Assembly (NCBI GenBank): GCA_937967705.1
Contig: CALCJG010000489.1
Coordinates: forward strand, 1-12,579
Direction of reading: 5' to 3'
Length of the DNA: 12,579 nt
From: an uncultured Spirochaetia bacterium
Lineage (GTDB): Bacteria > Spirochaetota > UBA4802 > JAGODF01
Every line of letters begins with the position of its first letter. The first letter of the stretch is position 1. The notes under the pieces are model-generated. The model was not told where the DNA came from. It made no database searches and saw nothing but the letters and a program-made list of their open reading frames with translations. The position numbers were made by a program, and so were the translations under genes. Positions 7,106 to 12,579 of this stretch are shown piece by piece.

Positions 7106-7154
7106 ACAGCCTTTGATAAATCCCGGGATTCCCGGTAATAATATTATCGGCTGT
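7106..7154 (-). promoter_or_regulatory. Nested hairpin leader with T-run before the fusion gene, possible attenuator
   Basis: Read on the minus strand, ACAGCC (7154-7149) pairs with GGCTGT (7111-7106). Next inside, GATAA (7148-7144) pairs with TTATC (7119-7115). The core CCGGG-AAT-CCCGG spans 7135-7123. The GGCTGT arm runs straight into TTTTG and then the ribosome binding site GAGGTG. The element sits between the promoter and the start codon, so it could act as a terminator-type attenuator or translation switch. It matches no riboswitch class that I recognise. Confidence 0.45.
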
Positions 7155-7174
7155 CTTTTTCCGTATTATGTCAC

Positions 7175-7204
7175 ATTATTAAATATTTTCCTATTATTTG
7201 TCAA
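7175..7204 (-). promoter_or_regulatory. Promoter of the ATP-grasp/FMN fusion gene
   Basis: On the minus strand a perfect TTGACA (7199-7204) is followed by an 18-base AT-rich spacer and AATAAT (7175-7180), five of six consensus bases. The predicted transcription start near 7168 gives a leader of roughly 78 bases that contains the nested hairpin. Confidence 0.6.
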
Positions 7205-7288
7205 CATTATTTCTGATTTGATCATTCCATTCGCAAAAAAGCTTCCGCCCTCCATGATCATCAAATACTACCCTCCGATTATACAATA

Positions 7289-7486
7289 TCAGCTGTAATC
7301 AATAAATAGGAACTTCCGAAGATCTTTAAACTGGAAATTCCTTTCAATACGGCCGCTCCCTGAACAAGACTGCCTCGGTCTCAGATCATGATAGATGATC
7401 TCCTCATTCGATGAGGTCAAAGCCCGGCTTCTTTTATCTTCTCCATCACGGTTTATGCTTTTCTGCGCCTCTTCCCTAGGATTCAT
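7289..7486 (-). CDS. Possible small charged protein, 65 residues, unknown
   Basis: The ORF begins at ATG 7486 with AGGGAG about nine bases upstream and ends at TGA 7289-7291. Immediately upstream is a near-consensus promoter, so transcription is likely even if translation is not. The product would be hydrophilic (MNPREEAQKS..., many Arg, Lys, Glu and Asp) with one cysteine and no signal peptide, membrane span or known motif. Two perfect hairpins (7384-7416) lie within it, so the transcript could instead be a small RNA or a long leader for the fusion gene downstream on the same strand. I do not recognise it. The length alone would not support a gene; the promoter and ribosome binding site do. 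Confidence 0.35.
   Translation of the reverse strand: MNPREEAQKSINRDGEDKRSRALTSSNEEIIYHDLRPRQSCSGSGRIERNFQFKDLRKFLFIDYS
7384..7416. repeat. Two tandem perfect hairpins
   Basis: GATCAT-GATAG-ATGATC (7384-7400) and CCTCAT-TCG-ATGAGG (7402-7416) are perfect 6-bp-stem inverted repeats separated by one base. They fall inside the possible 65-codon ORF and downstream of its promoter on the minus strand. No T-run follows on either side, so they are not a standard terminator. Confidence 0.45.
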
Positions 7487-7507
7487 GTCTTTATTCTCCC
7501 TGATTTC

Positions 7508-7536
7508 ATTATCTCTTTACTCAATATGACTCTCAA
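7508..7536 (-). promoter_or_regulatory. Near-consensus sigma-70 promoter upstream of the small ORF
   Basis: On the minus strand TTGAGA (7531-7536), a 17-base spacer and GATAAT (7508-7513) each match five of six consensus bases. The predicted start would be about 15-20 bases before ATG 7486, leaving room for the AGGGAG ribosome binding site. Confidence 0.5.
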
Positions 7537-7710
7537 CAGAAAAGGTTTCAAAAATTCCCTTTCGTCAGCAACAGGAATATTCAGTCCGAGGTAAACTCCT
7601 CTCCAACAGACCGTTATGGTGAGGATATTTCATTGCTTTTTCCCACGTATTGTGCTGAAATAGGCCTTTCGGCCATATCAAATCAACGATTGTCTTAGTG
7701 GAGCCAGCCC

Positions 7711-9141
7711 ATGAAAAGATCCATGATAGTCATCCTGCTCTTTTTTCCCGTTATGTTTCTTCCCCCCCTTCCCGCGCAGAATAAAGCACTCCCGGAGGCG
7801 ATTAAGGGAATCCTAGAAAAAACAGACACCAAATCCGATGAACAGCCTGCCGGGGCTGAAGGAATCAAACTCCTGAAAAAATACGAAAAGAAGGATTTCA
7901 TCAAATATTTCACTCAGATGAAATATGAAAAAGCGGCTAACGCCGCCTTTAAATATTTGAAACGCTATAAAAAAGACCCCATTGCTCTTTTCATCGGCAC
8001 TGTCAGCTGTGAAATGGGGAATAAGATGGAGCTTCTCTTCGTTTATCCCCTTATTTTCGACCGGGAGGCATTGGGGGCCAGGGAATATCAGATACTGGCC
8101 TTTCTCCAGGCTTTCATCTCAAAATATCCCGAGAAATCTCAGGCCGCATTCCTTAAAGCATTGGGATATTTGTACTGGGAAAAGGCAGACCCGTCCATCC
8201 CACTGCACTACCTGAAAAAAGCCCTGGGAAAGGATCCTGCCAATGCCTATGCAGCAGCCCATATCGCCTTCCTTCTTGGAAAGAAGAGACCTTCCGAAGG
8301 TGATAAGGAAAGCCTGCAGATGGAGATCCTCCTCTACGATTATGCTCTGAGCCAGGATCCCGGTTGTTATCAGGCCCTTTACAACAAGGGTCAAAATCTC
8401 CAGCTTCTGGGTGACAGACCCGATGAAGCCCGGGAGCTGTGCTGGAAGGCGGTAGCCCTGTCCCCCCTCTCCCTGAAGGCCCAGAAGGTTCTTTTTGCCC
8501 TGTACCAGAAGACAAGCCGTGAGCCCGAAGACTTTTTACGTGATCTGGAAGCCCGGGCGGGAAAGAATCCTCAGGTCTTCTGGTCCTTCGGGAAGCTTTT
8601 TAAGGAGGAAAAAGTGCCCGCCCTGGGGCTGAAGATGTACGCGAAAGCCCTGGAACTGGCCAGGAACAAGGACATGAAATGCGTCATCGCCAGTGAATAT
8701 CTGGAGATGAGTATAGACAGTGGTGATATGACCGGTGCCTCGAAAATCATTGCCTCAACAAAAAAGCTGAAAAGCGCCGATGTGGATTTCTATACCGCCC
8801 TCTATCATTATCAACTGAAGGAATACGACAAGGGGATAAAACTTCTGGAAAAAGTCCGAAAATCCAAAACCCTGCTCATAGCGAACGATAAGGTCTATTC
8901 CAATCTGGGTACGCTCTACTTCCAGGCGGGGAAGACGGGAAAAGCCAAGCAGAATCTGGTCCGTGCCGTGAAACTCAATGACAGGGACACCATCGCCCTT
9001 TTTAATCTTGGCTATCTCTACTTGAAGGACGGAAGCAAGAAGGCCGCCCGGGAGTGCATGGAAAAGATCATCAAGATCAAGCCGGGAAGCAGGGAAGCGG
9101 AAAACGCGCTGAAGGTTCTGAGCAATCTGGAAAAGCTTTAA
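7711..9141 (+). CDS. Exported tetratricopeptide-repeat (TPR) protein
   Basis: This 476-residue protein starts at ATG 7711, seven bases after GTGGAG. Residues 1-22 are a signal peptide (MKRS, hydrophobic core, then LPAQN with probable cleavage near 22-23), so it should be periplasmic or envelope-associated. The rest is helical with TPR-like units, clearest at about 145-178 (ALGYLYW...ALGKDP), 219-253 (ALYNKGQNL...ALSP), 393-426 (VYSNLGTLYFQAG...AVKLN) and 427-460 (ALFNLGYLYLKDG...IIKIKP). The stretch from 255 to 390 carries more degenerate repeats. TPR arrays bind partner proteins; no enzymatic domain is visible. It stands alone and converges on the flavoprotein gene only nine bases away. Confidence 0.85.
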   Translation: MKRSMIVILLFFPVMFLPPLPAQNKALPEAIKGILEKTDTKSDEQPAGAEGIKLLKKYEKKDFIKYFTQMKYEKAANAAFKYLKRYKKDPIALFIGTVSCEMGNKMELLFVYPLIFDREALGAREYQILAFLQAFISKYPEKSQAAFLKALGYLYWEKADPSIPLHYLKKALGKDPANAYAAAHIAFLLGKKRPSEGDKESLQMEILLYDYALSQDPGCYQALYNKGQNLQLLGDRPDEARELCWKAVALSPLSLKAQKVLFALYQKTSREPEDFLRDLEARAGKNPQVFWSFGKLFKEEKVPALGLKMYAKALELARNKDMKCVIASEYLEMSIDSGDMTGASKIIASTKKLKSADVDFYTALYHYQLKEYDKGIKLLEKVRKSKTLLIANDKVYSNLGTLYFQAGKTGKAKQNLVRAVKLNDRDTIALFNLGYLYLKDGSKKAARECMEKIIKIKPGSREAENALKVLSNLEKL

Positions 9142-9179
9142 TGCCGGACCTTAACCTTTGCTTTTACGGCATATGTTTT
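9141..9179 (+). terminator. Weak hairpin with T-run after the TPR gene
   Basis: ATGCCG (9141-9146) pairs with CGGCAT (9167-9172) around a 20-base loop, and TTTTT follows at 9175-9179. It would lie inside the 3' end of the convergent flavoprotein gene. The stem is only 6 bp, so this is tentative. Confidence 0.3.
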
Positions 9180-10056
9180 TCACATATTCAATAGAGGAGC
9201 GGGCCGCTTTGGCTCCCTCCCCTACAGCCACACTGATCTGGAGAAATCCTCCTGTACAGTCTCCCGCCGCGAAGATACCCGGCACATTGGTTTTCTGCTC
9301 TTCATCGGCTTTGAGAAAAATACCTTCGGTGAATATGCCCAGGGAGTAGGCGAAATCCGACGAGGAAGCATCGCCCATGGCGATGAACATTCCCTCCGCT
9401 TCCATTTCATCCCCCTCCTCAAAAACCACCCGGGAGAGGCCCTTCTCGCCCGCCAGCAGGCGTATCTTCTTTTCGATCAGTGGAATCCCCGCCTGATTGA
9501 GGCTTACCCGGAACTCGTTTCCCATTGTGACCGCCTTACCCATGGTGCAGATTTTCACATGGGGGGTATAAGAGAGCAGTTCCAGGGCTTGATTGGCGGC
9601 ATAGTTGGCCTCACCAATGACCAGAACCTTTTTCCCCTTGAAAAAATAGCCGTCGCAACTCACGCAGTAGGAAACCCCCCGACCCTCGAAATCGCCGATA
9701 TTCTCAATGGCCGGCTTCTTACGGCTGACTCCCGTAGCAAGGATGAGGGCGCAGGCATTCACATCGCCTTTCTCCGTTTTAAGCATAAAGGTTTCATCAT
9801 CATTGTAATGTATGCTCAAAGCCCGCTCACAACGGATCTCCGCCCCGAACCGCGAAGCCTGTGCCACTCCCCGGTCTATCAGTTCCTTCCCGGTGATGGT
9901 TTCTGGGAAACCGAAGTAATTGTCGATGTCATAATCCCCCGCCACCTTGGGATCGCACCCCAGAACAAGCGTTTTCAGTCCCGCCCGTGCCGTGTAGATG
10001 GCTGCCGAAAGACCTGCCGGTCCCTGGCCTATGATTACCACTTCCGCTTTCTCCAT
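9151..10056 (-). CDS. Thioredoxin-reductase-like flavoprotein lacking NADPH motifs
   Basis: This 301-residue protein starts at ATG 10056 behind a strong GGAGGG. FAD is bound by GQGPAGLSAAIYTARAG (10-26) and by GIFAAGDCTGG (260-270). The redox pair is C131-V-S-C134 followed by DG, in the place of CATC in classical TrxB. The central domain should bind NADPH, but the expected GxGxxA reads GEANYA (148-153), and the HRRxxxR phosphate-binding motif is absent (TMGKAVTMG, 171-179). This is the pattern of ferredoxin-dependent flavin thioredoxin reductases known from clostridia, so the electron donor may be ferredoxin. The thioredoxin or other disulfide partner is not encoded nearby. It could also be a TrxR-like oxidoreductase with a different target. 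I leave the symbol blank for that reason. Confidence 0.85.
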   Translation of the reverse strand: MEKAEVVIIGQGPAGLSAAIYTARAGLKTLVLGCDPKVAGDYDIDNYFGFPETITGKELIDRGVAQASRFGAEIRCERALSIHYNDDETFMLKTEKGDVNACALILATGVSRKKPAIENIGDFEGRGVSYCVSCDGYFFKGKKVLVIGEANYAANQALELLSYTPHVKICTMGKAVTMGNEFRVSLNQAGIPLIEKKIRLLAGEKGLSRVVFEEGDEMEAEGMFIAMGDASSSDFAYSLGIFTEGIFLKADEEQKTNVPGIFAAGDCTGGFLQISVAVGEGAKAARSSIEYVKNICRKSKG

Positions 10057-10083
10057 GACTCCCTCCGTTTATTTAAACGCGAG

Positions 10084-10092
10084 CTTATACCA
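10084..10092 (-). promoter_or_regulatory. Extended -10 promoter candidate for the flavoprotein gene
   Basis: The minus strand reads TGGTATAAG, a TGn-type extended -10 element, about 27 bases before ATG 10056. No recognisable -35 box lies 16-18 bases upstream. Confidence 0.3.
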
Positions 10093-10178
10093 AAACGCTT
10101 CTCTCTTTTCCCCTGAGTATATCACATCATCACTGGAACAGCATTTCTTTTATATCAGGGAATGGGATCTAATTGCAA

Positions 10179-10203
10179 TAAAAAAGCCTTTGTCACAAGC
10201 TTT
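10179..10203 (-). terminator. Rho-independent terminator of the ABC-F gene
   Basis: On the minus strand AAAGCTT pairs with AGGCTTT (one G-T pair) around a short GTGACAA region, and a run of six to seven T follows (10179-10185). It overlaps the stop codon of the ABC-F gene. Confidence 0.65.
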
Positions 10204-12010
10204 ATCGATCCTCCCTGTCAAAGGCATCCAGCTCTTCCCATCGGGCATAAAACCCTTCCATCTCTTCTTCCAGTGCTTCAAGTTCAGCCTTCACCTCGTT
10301 CACCTTATCCCCGCTTTTCTGGTAAAATCCGGGGTCACCGAGAAGTTCTATGATCTCCTTCTTCCTCTGTTCCTTCTCCTCGATGATTCCCGGCAGTGCC
10401 TGCAGCTCTTTCTGCTCCCTGAAGGAGAGTTTGGTTTTTTCCCGGGGTTTCCTTTCCCTGACAGTCTTGGGTTTTATTATGGTCTCAGAAACCTTCATTT
10501 TCCGCTGCATCAGCCAGTCGTCATATCCCCCCGCATATTCTCCTATCCCATTTTCTTCAAAGACATAGGTCGCTGTAACGATGTTATTCAGGAAGGAACG
10601 ATCATGGCTGACAATGATCAGTGTACCCTCATAACCGAAGAGTTTTTCTTCGAGTAGTTCTATGGTTTCCACATCCAGATCATTTGTAGGCTCATCCATG
10701 ACGATGAGATTGGACTTCCTTGCAAAAAGACGAGCCAGCAAAAGACGATTCTTTTCTCCGCCGGAAAGAACCTTAACTCTCACATCGGCACGCTCCGGTG
10801 TGAAGAGAAAATCCCGCAGATACCCAATCACATGCCTGTTCTTTCCGTTGATTTCGATATAATCATTGCCGTCAGCGATATTTTCACGGACGGTTTTATC
10901 CCCGTCCAGGACATCCCTCAGTTGATCGAAATAGATTGCCTGCAGCCCGGTGCCATGTCTCACATTTCCCCCCCTGGTCGGAAGCTCCCCGAGCAGAACC
11001 TTGATGAGAGTACTCTTGCCGCAGCCATTGGGTCCCATAATCCCAATGCGGTCCCCCCGCAGGATTCGCGTGCTGAATCCGGAAAAGATTCTCTTTTCTC
11101 CATAGCTGAAAGCGATGCTCTCCGCTTCGATAACCATGCGCCCTGACGGACTGGCATCATGGATTTCCATTCGGACCCCTCCCGTGATATCCCGGCGTTC
11201 GGAACGCTCCTTCCGCAATTTCAAAAGAGCACGAACCCGGCCTTCATTACGCGTCCGTCTCGCCTTGATACCCTGGCGTATCCAAGCCTCCTCTTCTGCA
11301 AGCTTCTTATCAAAGAGGATATTTCTGGCCTCCTCCGCCTCAAGCCAGGCCTCTTTTCGCTGAAGAAAGGTAGAATAGTCGCATTTCCAGTCGAAGAGAC
11401 GCCCTCTGTCGAGCTCGATAATCCGGTTTGCAATTTTTTGCAGGAACATACGGTCATGGGTGACGAAAAAGACGGTCTTCCGGTATCGTGTAAGGAAATC
11501 CTCCAGCCAGTCGATGCTGTTCATGTCCAGATGATTCGTGGGCTCGTCGAGAAGGAGAATATCCGGATCACAAACCAGGGCCCGTCCCAGGAGGACCCTG
11601 CGTTTCATGCCCGCAGAAAGGGTTTCATAGTTCGGCTTCGGATCGAGGCCGGTGAGGGAGAGTGTGTGATCGATCCTGTGCAGCATACTCTGCTCATCGA
11701 TGCCGCCCATCTGACTGTAATGCCCATGGCTCCCCCCAAGCCCACCAGTAAAAATTTCGTAAACAGTCCCTAAAAGTCCCTGGGGAAGCTCCTGAGGCAG
11801 AAAGGCGGTGCGCAAGCCCTTTTCCCTGATGAGAGCCCCTGAGTCCGCTTCCAGATCGCCGTTTATCACCTTCATGAGAGTCGATTTCCCCGTACCGTTG
11901 CGTCCCAGGAGGGCGATCTTCTCACCCTCATGTATCTGAATATCAATGCCGTCAAATATATGGATCACACCGTAGGAAAGCCTGATATCCTGCAAACTGA
12001 TTAGTGCCAT
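10202..12010 (-). CDS. uup: ABC-F family ATPase, Uup-like
   Basis: This 602-residue soluble protein has two ATP-binding cassettes in one chain and no membrane segments, as ABC-F proteins do. Cassette 1 has Walker A GRNGTGKS (36-43), a degenerate signature LSAGM (131-135), Walker B ILLLDEP (151-157) with catalytic E156, and switch H185. The inter-domain linker (about 215-285) contains EGRVRALLKLRKERSERR, strongly Uup-like. Cassette 2 has GPNGCGKS (326-333), LSGGE (415-419), LIVMDEP (435-441) and H469. A C-terminal charged coiled coil (about 528-598) matches the DNA/RNA-binding tail of Uup. Uup acts on ribosomes and affects transposon excision and branched DNA in E. coli. The start ATG 12010 follows GGTGGGG. 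It has its own terminator and is divergent from xseA. Confidence 0.88.
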   Translation of the reverse strand: MALISLQDIRLSYGVIHIFDGIDIQIHEGEKIALLGRNGTGKSTLMKVINGDLEADSGALIREKGLRTAFLPQELPQGLLGTVYEIFTGGLGGSHGHYSQMGGIDEQSMLHRIDHTLSLTGLDPKPNYETLSAGMKRRVLLGRALVCDPDILLLDEPTNHLDMNSIDWLEDFLTRYRKTVFFVTHDRMFLQKIANRIIELDRGRLFDWKCDYSTFLQRKEAWLEAEEARNILFDKKLAEEEAWIRQGIKARRTRNEGRVRALLKLRKERSERRDITGGVRMEIHDASPSGRMVIEAESIAFSYGEKRIFSGFSTRILRGDRIGIMGPNGCGKSTLIKVLLGELPTRGGNVRHGTGLQAIYFDQLRDVLDGDKTVRENIADGNDYIEINGKNRHVIGYLRDFLFTPERADVRVKVLSGGEKNRLLLARLFARKSNLIVMDEPTNDLDVETIELLEEKLFGYEGTLIIVSHDRSFLNNIVTATYVFEENGIGEYAGGYDDWLMQRKMKVSETIIKPKTVRERKPREKTKLSFREQKELQALPGIIEEKEQRKKEIIELLGDPGFYQKSGDKVNEVKAELEALEEEMEGFYARWEELDAFDREDR

Positions 12011-12176
12011 ACCCCACCTTTTTATACTATTCCATTTTCATAGAACCATCGTTGCTCACGAGACTGTTATCGTGTCAAGCAATAACGGTTTTTCCACACA
12101 GATGCAGTTCTTCCTGGGGTCTCGTTATGACAATTATTACTTGAAATTATTTCCCCGGGGATCGACACTCCGGATC

Positions 12177-12579
12177 ATGGACGGCAAGGTTTATACCATT
12201 TCGGAGATATCCCGCATCATCAAATCCACCCTGGAAAGCTCTCCTAACCTTACCAGCGTGTGGATAAAGGGCGAACTCTCCAATGTGACCTACCACTCCT
12301 CCGGCCATATCTACTTTACCCTCAAGGACGAGGGGGCGGTGATGAGCGCCGTATTCTTCAAGTATGCCAACCGCAGTCTGGCATTCCGGCTGGAGGAGGG
12401 TCAGAGCATACTCGCCTTCGGTGGAATAAACGTCTTCGAAAAACGGGGGAACTATAACTTCATCGTGACCCAGGTAAAACTGGAAGGCATAGGGGAACTT
12501 CAGAAGCGCATCGACCAGATCAAGAAAGAGCTACTTGCCGAGGGGATTTTCGATCCCCGCCGCAAGAAGAAACTGCCAG
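12177..12579 (+). CDS. xseA: Exodeoxyribonuclease VII large subunit, 3' end outside the window
   Basis: The first 134 codons are present. They hold the N-terminal OB-fold domain: YTISEI near the start, VWIKGELSNVTYHSSGHIYFTL in the middle (about 29-50; first part VWIKGELSNV), and the hallmark GIFDPRRKKKLP at the right edge. XseA with XseB forms exonuclease VII, which degrades single-stranded DNA into oligonucleotides in both directions. I chose ATG 12177 because family members begin a few residues before YTxSE. The frame stays open upstream to another ATG at 12102, which would add 25 residues, but neither start has a strong ribosome binding site (GGGGAT at 12157-12162 is the best candidate). 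xseB, often downstream, is not visible. It is divergent from the Uup-like gene. Confidence 0.92.
   Translation, partial: MDGKVYTISEISRIIKSTLESSPNLTSVWIKGELSNVTYHSSGHIYFTLKDEGAVMSAVFFKYANRSLAFRLEEGQSILAFGGINVFEKRGNYNFIVTQVKLEGIGELQKRIDQIKKELLAEGIFDPRRKKKLP

Larger units (their letters stand above)
7091..7710. other. 620-bp intergenic regulatory region between divergent genes
   Basis: This is the only gene-poor stretch above 300 bases. From left to right it holds the structured leader and TTGACA promoter of the fusion gene, a perfect TATAAT on the minus strand (7278-7283) with no good -35 box, a possible 65-codon minus-strand ORF (7289-7486) containing tandem hairpins, and that ORF's near-consensus promoter (7525-7550 area, read leftward). 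The rest, about 7555-7697, holds only a short GGCC-TTTC-GGCC hairpin (7663-7674). I found no convincing plus-strand promoter for the TPR gene, whose ribosome binding site is GTGGAG at 7698-7703. Confidence 0.6.

Noticed and set aside
7166..7261. 31-codon minus-strand ORF starting at 7261 with GGAGGG upstream and a TATAAT box at 7278-7283
   Set aside because: It is very short, low-complexity and AT-rich, overlaps the promoter of the fusion gene, and the TATAAT has no matching -35 box.
12021..12026. TATAAA on the minus strand before the Uup-like gene
   Set aside because: It lies only 10 bases before the ATG, so transcription would begin after or within the ribosome binding site; it is not a sensible promoter.
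12102..12176. 25-residue N-terminal extension of XseA from ATG 12102
   Set aside because: There is no ribosome binding site before it and the family start lies at 12177; kept only as an alternative.
1..12579. CRISPR arrays, tRNA or rRNA genes, insertion sequences, toxin-antitoxin or phage modules
   Set aside because: No regularly spaced repeats, cloverleaf sequences, transposase motifs or terminal inverted repeats with target duplications were seen by eye.

Overview
The window carries ten recognisable protein genes, two of them cut by the window edges, plus one possible small gene. Codon usage and base composition look even throughout. I saw no insertion sequence, tRNA, rRNA, CRISPR array or phage gene. 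The organism looks like a diderm, probably anaerobic or microaerobic bacterium. The exported proteins (a haem-motif miniprotein, a beta-propeller with a loose lipobox, a TPR protein) and a cytoplasmic PF00882-type protein would fit a spirochaete-like lineage. That placement is an inference from protein flavour only.

Left part (1-4750): the 3' part of a protein with an HEITH zinc-peptidase-like motif converges on a minus-strand zinc-dependent phospholipase C-like gene. The phospholipase-like gene is divergent from a 77-residue exported protein with CxxCH and CX4CH motifs. That small gene has a promoter with a 19-bp spacer holding a perfect dyad, a layout like MerR-regulated promoters, and ends at a clear terminator. 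An MBL-fold hydrolase and a PEGA-like/YVTN beta-propeller lipoprotein candidate follow, 39 bp apart and probably co-transcribed. A perfect 22-bp palindrome separates them from the next, convergent gene.

Middle (4750-7710): the most unusual gene is a 752-residue fusion of an ATP-grasp ligase with a four-cysteine linker and an FMN-dependent alpha-hydroxy-acid dehydrogenase domain. It lies behind a 620-bp regulatory region. That region holds a TTGACA promoter, a nested hairpin with a T-run just before the ribosome binding site, and further upstream a second near-consensus promoter feeding a possible 65-codon ORF with tandem hairpins.

Right part (7711-12579): an exported TPR protein converges on a thioredoxin-reductase-like flavoprotein. 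That flavoprotein keeps the CxxC and FAD motifs but lacks the NADPH-binding signatures, as ferredoxin-linked types do. Next is a Uup-like ABC-F ATPase with its own terminator. Divergent from it is the 5' end of xseA (exonuclease VII large subunit), which runs off the window.

The best candidate for something undescribed is the ATP-grasp/FMN fusion with its structured leader. The second is the small two-motif haem protein with its dyad-in-spacer promoter.
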